DNA of 64,000 nucleotides, taken from Gammaproteobacteria bacterium LSUCC0112. GTDB taxonomy: Bacteria > Pseudomonadota > Gammaproteobacteria > Pseudomonadales > Pseudohongiellaceae. A program made the translations under genes and the position numbers. Positions 45,052 through 53,272 of the stretch are shown in pieces; within the stretch, counting starts at the first letter, position 1, and each line of letters begins with the position of its first letter. Below the pieces are notes generated by a model. The model had not been told where the DNA came from and searched no databases. It saw only the letters and a list, made by a program, of their open reading frames with translations. The stretch spans positions 882,548 to 946,547 of the forward strand of contig SPIB01000001.1 of NCBI GenBank assembly GCA_004535785.1. Reading direction: 5' to 3'.

Positions 45052-45175
45052 TTTCACGAACCACCCATATCTGGACCACGTGGGTTTCCATCCAACTTAT
45101 GTTGCGGTATGCTCGGGACAGCCCGCCGGAACAACAACGCTAAACCGGCACATTTCAGACACTTCAGGCCTCTGC

Positions 45176-45787
45176 ATGCGCAATCTTTGCTTCAGAACCG
45201 TGCTGTCCACTCTGCTGCTTTATGCACTGTCGGGCACACACGTGTTGTGGGCACATGGCAGTGTGGTTGACAGCGGCGAAGGCTGCGTCATTCAGTTTGA
45301 TTTCTACAGCGCGCACTTCAGTATTTTTCAACCGCAAACCCGTCAGCATGAGGAGTTCTGCGAAGACCTGCCTGATGTCACCGAAAGCGTCTTTGTGCTT
45401 GAGTATCGCCATGACTCGCTGCGCGAGGTACCGGTAGACTTTCGCATCATGCGCAATACCAGCGAACTGGGCCGCTTTGTACGTTGGCAGGACATCGAGG
45501 CGATGGGTGATTTAACGGAACACACGGTGTTTTACCAGCGCTCATCCCCCAGAGCCGACGGTGTGTTGAGCATTCTGTTCAATTTTACCGAACCCGGCGA
45601 CTATGTGGGCATTGTCAGCGCCCCCCATCCAACACTGGATTTACAGTATCACGCCGTGTTCCCGTTTCGCGTGGGACAGCCTTTTTGGCAGCAATCCTGG
45701 TTTCTGATTGCACTGATGGTGGTGCTGATACAAGGCGCCAGAGTCTGGCGACGCCGACAACCTCCCACACAGCAGAGGTTGGCATGA
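45176..45787 (+). CDS. Conserved exported/membrane protein of unknown function, 203 aa
   Basis: The family has no name that I know. A signal peptide (MRNLCFRTVLSTLLLYALSG, cleaved near WAHG) leads a periplasmic domain of about 145 residues with several distinctive stretches (CVIQFDFYSAHFSIFQPQTR, HEEFCEDLPDVTES) and likely beta structure. A hydrophobic segment near residues 173-192 (SWFLIALMVVLIQGARVW) and an Arg-rich tail anchor it to the inner membrane. The ATG at 45176 has AGG upstream; the open frame reaches back to 45023 without a signal. It overlaps the YtkA-like gene (ATGA) and heads a five-gene run. Confidence 0.8.
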   Translation: MRNLCFRTVLSTLLLYALSGTHVLWAHGSVVDSGEGCVIQFDFYSAHFSIFQPQTRQHEEFCEDLPDVTESVFVLEYRHDSLREVPVDFRIMRNTSELGRFVRWQDIEAMGDLTEHTVFYQRSSPRADGVLSILFNFTEPGDYVGIVSAPHPTLDLQYHAVFPFRVGQPFWQQSWFLIALMVVLIQGARVWRRRQPPTQQRLA

Positions 45788-46194
45788 CATCCAAATTACA
45801 GATGTTGTTGATCATATTGCTGACAAGCACCATTAACCCCGTCAGTGCCCAGCCACCACAAACCCGCTCCGACCCAGCGGGCCTGCACATTGTGCTGCAC
45901 AGCCAAGTGTCACCCATTCCTCTGAATCAAATGCACAGCTGGACCATCGAGATTCAACCTGACCTGCCCATCGCGTCAAACAGCCTCTGGGAATCCGCCG
46001 TCATTCGAGTGTCCGGCGGGATGCCCGCACACAATCACGGCCTTGCAACCAGTCCTCAGGTGACCGACTATCTGGGGGATGGCCGTTTTCTGCTGGAAGG
46101 CGTCCGCTTTCACATGGCGGGCGTATGGATACTGCAGTTGCAAATCCAACTGGATAACAGACATTACACGGCACAGGTTGAACTGACGATTTGA
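45784..46194 (+). CDS. YtkA/FixH-like exported protein, 136 aa
   Basis: A short exported protein (signal MTSKLQMLLIILLTSTINPV ending near SAQPP) with a single Ig-like domain. The motif GGMPAHNHGLATSPQV followed by GRFLLEGVRFHMAGVWIL is typical of the YtkA-like/FixH family, whose His and Met residues can bind copper in some members. It overlaps the upstream conserved gene by four bases and precedes a dihaem peroxidase, so a role in periplasmic redox or metal handling is plausible. That is inference from context. Confidence 0.82.
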   Translation: MTSKLQMLLIILLTSTINPVSAQPPQTRSDPAGLHIVLHSQVSPIPLNQMHSWTIEIQPDLPIASNSLWESAVIRVSGGMPAHNHGLATSPQVTDYLGDGRFLLEGVRFHMAGVWILQLQIQLDNRHYTAQVELTI

Positions 46195-46242
46195 TCAACG
46201 CTCGGGTTTAAATTCGCTCACTGCCGGACGTGGAACAAGGCC

Positions 46243-47541
46243 TTGAAACATCGATTGTCTCCAGCAATAGTGTTACTCGTGACCATCGTCGTCAGCGCGG
46301 CCGCGTGGCAATATTTTCCCGCCCCGCTCCCACAGCGATGGACAGAGGCAGAACTGGCCACCATTAAAAGCCTGTCCCTGCAACAGCTCCCACCACTGCC
46401 TGCAGACCCGGGTAATCACGTTGCTGATCATCCGCTGGCCATTGAACTGGGCAGACAACTGTTTTTTGATACCCGCCTGAGTGGCAACAATACCGTCTCA
46501 TGCGCCAGCTGCCATCAGCCGCACCGCTACTTTACGGATGGACGCGCGCTGGCCGTCGGCCTCGGCACGGCGGATCGCAACAGCATGGGACTGACAGGTG
46601 TCGCCTACAGTCCCTGGTTATTCTGGGACGGACGCAAGGACAGCCTGTGGTCACAGGCGCTGGAACCCTTGGAAAATCCTGTTGAACATGGCGCCAATCG
46701 CACACAACTCGTGCGTCTGATCGCCCAAGACAACCACTATCGTGAGCAGTATCTGGCCGTGTTTGATGCTGACTCTGCACAACCTATGCTGGATCAGTTT
46801 GCAGACAGCACTCGCTTCCCAGATGCATCACCCAAGGGCAATCCACAACAGCAGCAAGCATGGCTGGCGTTGAGTGACGAGCATCAACACCAGATCAATC
46901 GCATTTTCAGCAATCTGGGCAAGGCACTGGCGGCTTGGCAACGCACACTGCCGCTGATGCCGTCTGCGTTTGACCACTATGCCGCACAGCTGCAGGACAC
47001 GCCTGACGTGCAACAGCGCGACTCCCTGTCTCGGGATGAAATCAACGGGCTGCGACTTTTTCTGGGTAAAGCGCAATGTATCAATTGTCACAATGGACCG
47101 TTGTTTACCAATAACGCCTTTCACAACACTGCCGTGCTCAGCGCTCCCGGTGTACTGCCCGCGCCCGGACGCTCGCAGGGGCTGCGCCTGGCGCAAGCCG
47201 ACCCGTTTAACTGTCTGGGTGTTTACAGTGATGCCGATCCCGCACAGTGTCAGGAGTTGCGTTTTGCACGCGGCGGCGACGAGATGATTGGCGCTCAGCG
47301 CACAGGTAGTTTGCGTAATCTGGCCTACACCGCGCCGTATATGCATGCCGGTCAGTTGGCCACACTCGATGCGGTCATTGACCATTACAATCGCGCACGG
47401 GTTGCCGTTGTCGGTCATAATGAGGCAAAACCACTGGCCCTGCGCGCCGTGGAAAAACGCCAGTTAAAGGCCTTTCTGAACAGTTTGAACGGGCCAGCTG
47501 ATCCTTCTTTTTTCCAACACAGGAACACTGACTCCCGGTGA
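46243..47541 (+). CDS. Dihaem cytochrome c peroxidase/MauG-like protein, 432 aa
   Basis: A periplasmic dihaem enzyme of the CcpA/MauG family. The two haem-c sites are CASCH (87-91) and CINCH (279-283). The region HRYFTDGRALAVG after the first site and GAQRTGSLRNLAYTAPYMH before the C-terminus are characteristic. An N-terminal hydrophobic segment (AIVLLVTIVVSAAAWQYF) serves as signal or anchor. The start is a TTG at 46243; this is uncertain because AAGG lies only two bases upstream. It lies 48 bases after the YtkA-like gene and overlaps the cryptochrome gene (GTGA). It may reduce H2O2 or oxidise a partner protein. Confidence 0.92.
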   Translation: MKHRLSPAIVLLVTIVVSAAAWQYFPAPLPQRWTEAELATIKSLSLQQLPPLPADPGNHVADHPLAIELGRQLFFDTRLSGNNTVSCASCHQPHRYFTDGRALAVGLGTADRNSMGLTGVAYSPWLFWDGRKDSLWSQALEPLENPVEHGANRTQLVRLIAQDNHYREQYLAVFDADSAQPMLDQFADSTRFPDASPKGNPQQQQAWLALSDEHQHQINRIFSNLGKALAAWQRTLPLMPSAFDHYAAQLQDTPDVQQRDSLSRDEINGLRLFLGKAQCINCHNGPLFTNNAFHNTAVLSAPGVLPAPGRSQGLRLAQADPFNCLGVYSDADPAQCQELRFARGGDEMIGAQRTGSLRNLAYTAPYMHAGQLATLDAVIDHYNRARVAVVGHNEAKPLALRAVEKRQLKAFLNSLNGPADPSFFQHRNTDSR

Positions 47542-48860
47542 TTAACACTCTTTACTGGATAACCCATGATTTGCGGCTGGACGACAATCCCGCCTTGGTG
47601 CGAGCTGCGTTGAGTAACCGACTGCTGTGTGTGTTCTGCGTCGATCCGCGCTGGTTTTCTGCACATCGTTACCACGTCAGTTCCATGGGACAACATCGCT
47701 GGCAGTTTTTGCAACAAAGCCTGAATAGTTTGAACGCGCAACTGACAGGTCTGAAGCAGCATGTGCTGATTGAGTTTGGTTATCCTGAACAGCAATTGGC
47801 CTCTTTGATCACCCGACACAAAATCACCCGCCTGGTGTGCAGCCGGCAGTTTGGTGTTGATGAAAAGGCCGTGCTTGCCAATCTCGCCAAACGTTTACCT
47901 GATCTCAGGATTGAGGAAGTCGACACTTATACCTTGTTCGAGTTAAACGATCTGCCCATCCGTTTGCCGGACACCCGCAAATCCTTCACGGCATTCAGGC
48001 AACGGGCACAAGACCATCCGCTGCCGTTGCCGCTGACTGCCCCGCTCAGTTTGCCGGCATCACCGGTCGACGCACGTTCGTCCGTTTGGCCCACACACAT
48101 GCCCGAGTGGGCACCGGTCGCCGCCAACGATGCCGGCCTGTTTGGTGGCGGAGAAACTGCCGCGCATATCCACTTGCAGCAGTATCTCGCCAGTGAATGG
48201 CCCGCACAGTACAAAACGCTGCGTAACGCACTCGACGGCTGGCAACATTCCACCAAGTTATCGCCCTGGTTAAATCGTGGCTGCCTGTCTGTTCGCCGCA
48301 CCCACATGGCGGTAGATGCTTACATCACACAACACGGCAGCCACGAGGAAACCGGTTGGATCAAGGTTGAGCTGCTGTGGCGTGAATATTTTCAATGGCT
48401 GGCGTTGGAACTGGGCACACAACTGTTCCGCTTTAAAGGGCTTGCCGGTCGCGCTCCGCTGACCTGTGTCCACCCGGAGCGCTATCAGAAATGGTGTCAC
48501 GGCACGACACCTTTCCCGCTGGTGAATGCCTGCATGCGCCAATTAAAAGAAACCGGCTACCTGTCCAATCGCGGACGGCAGATTGCAGCCAGCTGTTTTG
48601 TTAACGAACTCGGTATGGATTGGCGTTACGGCGCCGCCTGGTTTGAACACCAGCTGATTGACTACGATGTGGCGGTGAATTGGGGTAACTGGCAGTACAT
48701 CGCCGGGGTGGGTGTTGATCCACGTGGCGGGCGACATTTTAACCTCGACAAGCAGACCGCCATGTACGATGCTGAAGGGGTGTATCGCGCCAGGTGGGCG
48801 CCAGGCATCACAGATACGGTTCTTGATTCCGTGGATGCCGCGGACTGGCCTGTTGGTTAA
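47538..48860 (+). CDS. DASH-type cryptochrome/photolyase, 440 aa
   Basis: A flavoprotein of the photolyase/cryptochrome family that repairs UV-induced pyrimidine dimers (mainly in single-stranded DNA for DASH members). The N-terminal antenna-binding domain starts LYWITHDLRLDDNPALVRAA. The FAD-binding half shows LSPWLNRGCLSVRRTHMAV, FPLVNACMRQLKETGYLSNR and the DASH-typical ending NWGNWQYIAGVGVDPRGGRH. It starts with a GTG that overlaps the peroxidase stop, an unusual partner for a repair enzyme. It is followed after 23 bases by a cyanophycinase-like gene. Confidence 0.95.
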   Translation: MINTLYWITHDLRLDDNPALVRAALSNRLLCVFCVDPRWFSAHRYHVSSMGQHRWQFLQQSLNSLNAQLTGLKQHVLIEFGYPEQQLASLITRHKITRLVCSRQFGVDEKAVLANLAKRLPDLRIEEVDTYTLFELNDLPIRLPDTRKSFTAFRQRAQDHPLPLPLTAPLSLPASPVDARSSVWPTHMPEWAPVAANDAGLFGGGETAAHIHLQQYLASEWPAQYKTLRNALDGWQHSTKLSPWLNRGCLSVRRTHMAVDAYITQHGSHEETGWIKVELLWREYFQWLALELGTQLFRFKGLAGRAPLTCVHPERYQKWCHGTTPFPLVNACMRQLKETGYLSNRGRQIAASCFVNELGMDWRYGAAWFEHQLIDYDVAVNWGNWQYIAGVGVDPRGGRHFNLDKQTAMYDAEGVYRARWAPGITDTVLDSVDAADWPVG

Positions 48861-48883
48861 CCTTTTTGGGCGTCAATATTTCT

Positions 48884-49858
48884 ATGAACATCTGGAAAAA
48901 ATCTCTGTTAGGCGTGATGGTGTTAGTGGTTACCACTCAGCTTGTGGCCTGCGCCAGCCGGGCATCGTCGTTTGCCAAAGATCTTGCCTGGCAGGGCGTA
49001 CCTGGCGCCACCGGCCACATTGTGATGGTGGGCGGCGGAACACGCCCCGACAACATCATGCGTCAGATTCTGCAGTTATCCTCTGACAACCGTATGTTGG
49101 TTATCCCTATGTCCTCGGCAACACCGCAGGAAACCGGTGACTCGCAAGCCGCGGAATTCAAGGCGCTGGGTGCCAGCGAGGTGGATGTGCTATTGCTGCC
49201 GGAGGATACCAGTAGTGATCCCGCTCGAACTCAACAGCTGGCGGATCAGATCAGCGCCGCCAAGGGCATCTGGTTCAGCGGCGGTGACCAGAATCGTTTG
49301 ATGATGTTTCTGGGCAATGGCCCGCTGCTGCAGGCGGTGCGCACGGCCTACCGGAATGGCGCGGTCATCTCAGGCACCAGCGCTGGCACCGCGGTGATCA
49401 GCAGCACCATGATCACCGGTTCAGAGGTGTTCCCGGCCGATGATCAGAATTTTGGCGTGATGGCAGAAAACAATGTGATTACTGCGCCAGGCATCGGATT
49501 GCTGGGTAACATGATTGTCGACCAGCATTTTATTATTCGCAGCCGTCTCAACCGCCTGATCAGTGTACTGCTGGATTCACCGGAGTTTCTGGCCGCCGGC
49601 ATTGATGAAGCCACGGCCTTGTGGATCAGCGCTGACGGTCAGGCGCAAGTACTGGGCGAAAGCCAGGTCATTCTGCTGCAGAAAATGGGTGATGCGGACA
49701 GCGTTGTCATGCGCGCCAATTACCATGGGCTGTCCCGTCAATTGGACAGCCCACAGTTGCAGGCTGCTCGTGATATCAGACTCAGTGTGTTGCCGCCGGG
49801 CAGTCGCTTCAGAATCACCGATACCGGGATCGAATCCCTGCAACTGTCGCTGCCTTGA
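48884..49858 (+). CDS. Cyanophycinase-like S51 peptidase, lipoprotein, 324 aa
   Basis: A serine peptidase of family S51, which includes cyanophycinase (cleaves cyanophycin to beta-Asp-Arg) and dipeptidase E. The nucleophile is in VISGTSAGTAVISS, with IWFSGGDQNRLM and IVMVGGGTRPDNIM nearby. The N-terminus is a lipoprotein signal (MNIWKKSLLGVMVLVV with lipobox LVAC), so it is exported and anchored. An in-frame TTG at 48866 is less likely. No cyanophycin synthetase is seen in the window, so an isopeptide scavenging role is more likely than storage. It converges on the GNAT gene with 6 bases between stops. Confidence 0.88.
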   Translation: MNIWKKSLLGVMVLVVTTQLVACASRASSFAKDLAWQGVPGATGHIVMVGGGTRPDNIMRQILQLSSDNRMLVIPMSSATPQETGDSQAAEFKALGASEVDVLLLPEDTSSDPARTQQLADQISAAKGIWFSGGDQNRLMMFLGNGPLLQAVRTAYRNGAVISGTSAGTAVISSTMITGSEVFPADDQNFGVMAENNVITAPGIGLLGNMIVDQHFIIRSRLNRLISVLLDSPEFLAAGIDEATALWISADGQAQVLGESQVILLQKMGDADSVVMRANYHGLSRQLDSPQLQAARDIRLSVLPPGSRFRITDTGIESLQLSLP

Positions 49859-49864
49859 TCGCTT

Positions 49865-50467
49865 TTACAATGTTTTCCCGACATTGTTGTGAATAATTTT
49901 AGTCATGCACTGGTGTGGTAACCCGACCTCAGTAAACGGTGGCCCGACACGCTGATAACCACTGGTCTGGTAGAACCCGACAGCGGATTCCCGGGCATGT
50001 AACTCAATCAGCTCAACGCCTTCGCCAACCAAAACGGCTTCAACCAAAGCAATCAGGCGCTGCCCCAAACCCTGGCGCTGATAACGGTCATTCACGGCCA
50101 TTTGCCTGAGTTTTACGCAACCGGGGCTTTTTGGCACAATCACCAGACAGGCCACTAACTCGACCTGCTTTTGCCCACCCGCATCCAGTGAAGCGCTTTG
50201 TTGCCAAAGCGTAAAGTGCCGTTGGTCTATTTCTACACTCAGATTTTCGTGCCACAAATTCAGACCCAGCGGTTCACGCAGGATGCGGTGTCGCAGCGCC
50301 AGTGTCGCTTTGTAGGTATCACTGCCATAAGTGATCTCACGGAACCCGGGACTCGTAACAGGCATGTCATGTTTGACGCCGACGCGACGCTGCCAGCTTT
50401 CATCAATAGCCTGTGCACAATCATCAACGGCCGACGCCATGGACGCTTTAACTGTTGTATCTTTCAT
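49865..50467 (-). CDS. GNAT-family N-acetyltransferase, about 200 aa
   Basis: An acetyl-CoA-dependent acetyltransferase fold. The acetyl-CoA-binding block is LRQMAVNDRYQRQGLGQRLI, followed by IELHARESAVGFYQTSGYQR. The C-terminus resembles the ElaA/YjcF-like subgroup, but about 35 extra residues lie at the N-terminus. The ATG at 50467 has GGTGA about 6 bases upstream; another ATG at 50365 would drop the extension. The substrate is unknown. It is divergent from the HNH gene with only 24 bases between starts. A 7-base inverted repeat at 49867-49887 lies in its last codons. Confidence 0.82.
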   Translation of the reverse strand: MKDTTVKASMASAVDDCAQAIDESWQRRVGVKHDMPVTSPGFREITYGSDTYKATLALRHRILREPLGLNLWHENLSVEIDQRHFTLWQQSASLDAGGQKQVELVACLVIVPKSPGCVKLRQMAVNDRYQRQGLGQRLIALVEAVLVGEGVELIELHARESAVGFYQTSGYQRVGPPFTEVGLPHQCMTKIIHNNVGKTL

Positions 50468-50491
50468 AAAAATGTCACCAATCACCTGAGT

Positions 50492-50818
50492 ATGAGCGAC
50501 GAAACCCTGCCCGACAGCGCATCAGCAAACTCCCGGCACAAGCGGCCTCAAACATGCTGCCTGTGTTTCCGCGACACCGCGCTGACGTTTCATCATCTGA
50601 TCCCACGTAAAGTACACCGTCGCAGTTTTTTTCAAAAGAATTACAGCCGTGAGCAACTCAATCTGGGCATCTTCATCTGCCGCACTTGCCACAAAGGCAT
50701 ACACGCGCTGTACGATGAAATGACGTTGGCTCGCCAGTACAACTCTCTTGAACAACTCCGAGAGGATGCCGAACTGGCCAAACACGTTGCCTGGTCGGCA
50801 AAACAGAAAGCGGGGTGA
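50492..50818 (+). CDS. HNH-type zinc-binding protein, 108 aa
   Basis: A short HNH-fold protein. Zinc-type pairs are CCLC near residue 22-25 and CRTC near 65-68, with FHHLIPRKVHRR (HH) between and HKGIHAL after, matching the compact HNH nuclease-like group. Whether it cuts DNA is unknown. The gene ends at 50818, inside a perfect 16-base tandem duplication that includes its stop codon. It is divergent from the GNAT gene. Confidence 0.8.
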   Translation: MSDETLPDSASANSRHKRPQTCCLCFRDTALTFHHLIPRKVHRRSFFQKNYSREQLNLGIFICRTCHKGIHALYDEMTLARQYNSLEQLREDAELAKHVAWSAKQKAG

Positions 50819-50833
50819 ACAGAAAGCGGGGTG
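50802..50833. repeat. Perfect 16-base tandem duplication at the end of the HNH gene
   Basis: The 16-base unit AACAGAAAGCGGGGTG occurs twice in direct succession (50802-50817 and 50818-50833). The stop TGA is at the junction, so the second copy is untranslated. It looks like a recent slippage or duplication event. Confidence 0.9.
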
Positions 50834-50925
50834 AACAAGCACTTGCAAGCCGAAAGCAGCGTGTTACATTTCCGCATCACACGGGTTTCTTCCAGCCAAT
50901 AAAAAATAACTACTGGAGCACGCGA

Positions 50926-51951
50926 ATGCAGACACGTCATGTTGTTCGATCCCTGTTACTGGCCGCTGTTGTGGCCGCCTCGGGGCTGATCGGTGCACAA
51001 ACGTCGTACCAGCCGCCCCGCACCGAGTGGGGTGTGCCAGATTTACAGGGCAATTGGTCGATTGCGACGCAAACCACCCTCGAGCGGCCCGATCGCTACA
51101 ACGGCAAACTGGTACTGACCGAGGAAGAGGCCCAGGCGTTCGAGGCCGCCGTGCAGGCCCGCAACCAGGCCGCTAACGCACCCAGCGACCCAAGCCGTGA
51201 ACCGCCGCGCGAAGGCGTGAATGTCGGAGGATACAATAATTTCTGGATGGACCCCGGCGAACGGCTGATTCGCGTGAATGGCGAAATCCGCACCTCCATC
51301 ATGATTGACCCGCCGGATGGCCAACTGCCTTACAACGATACCGGCCGCGCCAATCACCAGACCACCATGGCCATCCGCGAAGGATACGACGGACCGGAAG
51401 TGCGCCCCATGGGCGAGCGCTGCCTGGTGGGTTTTGGCTCAACCGCTGGCCCACCCAAGTTGCCAGTCTCGTATAACAACAACACCCAGATTATTCAGAG
51501 CAAAGACTATGTGGTGCTGCTGGCAGAGATGAACCACGATGCCCGTATTGTCCGACTCGGAAAATCCTTCCGTGAACCACCCACCTATGACTGGCTGGGC
51601 GACTCGATTGGTTACTACGACGGAGACACGCTGGTGGTTGAAACCACACACTTTCACCCACAGCAGAGTTTCCGCTCATCGTTGACTCATCGCTTTTACG
51701 CATCCAGCGAGATGCATGTGGTGGAGCGTTTTACCCGGGTCAGTGACGAGGTCATTCAGTATGAGTTTACGGTGACTGATCCGGAAAACTACACGCAACC
51801 GTGGAGCGGCATCATGCCGATGAACAAAACCGACGAACCGCTGTTTGAATATGCCTGCCACGAGGGCAATTACGCCATGCCCGGTATTTTGGCCGGGGCC
51901 CGACGGGCAGAAGCGGATGGCGTCCCTTATGCCCCGACCTACAGCTTCTGA
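50926..51951 (+). CDS. Secreted protein of unknown function, 341 aa
   Basis: I recognise this only as a common secreted hypothetical family found in environmental proteobacteria and acidobacteria. A signal peptide (MQTRHVVRSLLLAAVVAASG, cleaved near IGAQ) is followed by YQPPRTEWGVPDLQGNW, a Trp/Pro-rich start usual for that group. Later blocks include RCLVGFGSTAGPPKLP, QIIQSKDYVVLLAEMNHDAR, IGYYDGDTLVVETTHFHPQQ and HVVERFTRVSDEVIQYEFTV, a mostly beta-strand pattern. The ATG at 50926 has GGAG 7 bases upstream. It converges on mgtE with one base between stops. Function unknown. Confidence 0.82.
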   Translation: MQTRHVVRSLLLAAVVAASGLIGAQTSYQPPRTEWGVPDLQGNWSIATQTTLERPDRYNGKLVLTEEEAQAFEAAVQARNQAANAPSDPSREPPREGVNVGGYNNFWMDPGERLIRVNGEIRTSIMIDPPDGQLPYNDTGRANHQTTMAIREGYDGPEVRPMGERCLVGFGSTAGPPKLPVSYNNNTQIIQSKDYVVLLAEMNHDARIVRLGKSFREPPTYDWLGDSIGYYDGDTLVVETTHFHPQQSFRSSLTHRFYASSEMHVVERFTRVSDEVIQYEFTVTDPENYTQPWSGIMPMNKTDEPLFEYACHEGNYAMPGILAGARRAEADGVPYAPTYSF

Positions 51952-51952
51952 T

Positions 51953-53272
51953 CTACAACATCCCTGACAACAACGTTGCGATGCCAAGGAAGGCAAAAAA
52001 CCCGACGATGTCGGTCACCGTCGTCAGGATAATCGATGAAGCCTGCGCCGGATCCTGACCAAACCTGACCAACACAATGGGCACAATGGCCCCGGCAAAC
52101 CCGGCCGCAATCATCGCCAGGATCATGGCCGAGCAAATGATCAGCACCAGCCCCAGCGACTGACTCCACAAAAACACGCCGATGCCACACGTCAACGCAA
52201 TCGCAATGCCATTCATAAACCCGACGCGCACTTCTTTGAACATCACCTGAAACCAATGCCGGACGGTGATCTCGCGCAGCGCCAACCCGCGCATGGTAAC
52301 TGCCAACGCCTGTGCCCCGGCGTTGCCTGACTGACCCGCCACCACCGGCAGCAACACCGCCAACGCTGTAAAGCTGGCAATGGTGCTTTCAAACAGACCA
52401 ACAACCGATGCCGCCAAAAACGCGGTAATCAGGTTGATCTGCAACCACGGCATACGCTTTTTGACCGAAAACCACGCGCCGGACAAAGCACGCTCTTCAC
52501 GGCTGGCACCCACCATCGCCAACACGTCGGATGACATGTCTTCCTGTGACACCTGCACCAGGCTGGCGTGATTGATCACACCGAGCAAGCGCTGATCGAT
52601 GTCCAGCACCGGCAAATCCAGCAACTGTAATCGTTCAAACAGGTCTGAAATTTCATCTTTACCGGCGGTGCCGGGCACAACAGCCGTCACCGGCTGGGAG
52701 ATTTCTGACAGCGTGACATAAGGCTCGGAGATGGCAATGTCCTGTACCTGCACCTTGGCATTGAGCCGCCCCTCGTCGTCCACCAGATAGAGGGTGCGCG
52801 CAGAAATGGTTTTGGTTTTGCGTAACAGTTTAAGAGCATCGGCAACTGTCTGATTGCCGCGAAAGGCCCAATTGCGCGTCTCCATCAAACGACCGGCACT
52901 GTTTTCCGGATAACTCATCAAGGTCAGCAGTTCGTTACGCACCGGCGCCGGCAGTGTCTTTAACAACACCTCCAGAGCGTCTTTTTGCCATTGCCCCAAC
53001 ATCCGCACGGTATCCTGTGGCGGCAGTTCGGTGAGCAATTCGGTAATGTGATCATCTGGCAGATTGCGGATGATGTCGGCGCCGGTGCGCGGCAACAAAT
53101 ATTTCCACATCGGCAACAACACAAATACCGGCTGTTTGCCCAAAATAGTGGCGGCATCATTCGCTGACAGGGATTCAATTTTCAGGGCAGCGTCCTGCGG
53201 ATAGTCCAACAGGAAACGTCGCGTCAGTGCCTCATCAACCAGATTAGCCTCCACCGTCAGTTCAACTGTCAT
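51953..53272 (-). CDS. mgtE: Mg2+ channel/transporter MgtE, 439 aa
   Basis: A dimeric Mg2+-gated Mg2+ channel of the inner membrane. It has the N-terminal superhelical domain (about 1-130, with ENSAGRLMETRNWAF), a CBS pair (about 130-260, closing LGVINHASLVQVSQ) and five C-terminal membrane segments (about 280-439) with VAGQSGNAGAQALAVTMRGL and LTTVTDIVGFFAFLG, which carry pore residues. Length is normal. Its ATG overlaps the stop of a second, membrane-less MgtE-like gene, so it is the last gene of an ion-homeostasis operon. It is expected to respond to cytoplasmic Mg2+ through the N and CBS domains. Confidence 0.95.
   Translation of the reverse strand: MTVELTVEANLVDEALTRRFLLDYPQDAALKIESLSANDAATILGKQPVFVLLPMWKYLLPRTGADIIRNLPDDHITELLTELPPQDTVRMLGQWQKDALEVLLKTLPAPVRNELLTLMSYPENSAGRLMETRNWAFRGNQTVADALKLLRKTKTISARTLYLVDDEGRLNAKVQVQDIAISEPYVTLSEISQPVTAVVPGTAGKDEISDLFERLQLLDLPVLDIDQRLLGVINHASLVQVSQEDMSSDVLAMVGASREERALSGAWFSVKKRMPWLQINLITAFLAASVVGLFESTIASFTALAVLLPVVAGQSGNAGAQALAVTMRGLALREITVRHWFQVMFKEVRVGFMNGIAIALTCGIGVFLWSQSLGLVLIICSAMILAMIAAGFAGAIVPIVLVRFGQDPAQASSIILTTVTDIVGFFAFLGIATLLSGML

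Noticed and set aside
48884-49858. Cyanophycin storage operon
   Set aside because: A cyanophycinase-like peptidase is present but no cyanophycin synthetase is found in the window, and the peptidase is an exported lipoprotein.
49867-49887. Inverted repeat as terminator between the S51 and GNAT genes
   Set aside because: The stem is only 7 A+T-rich base pairs inside the GNAT coding end, with no immediate T-run.
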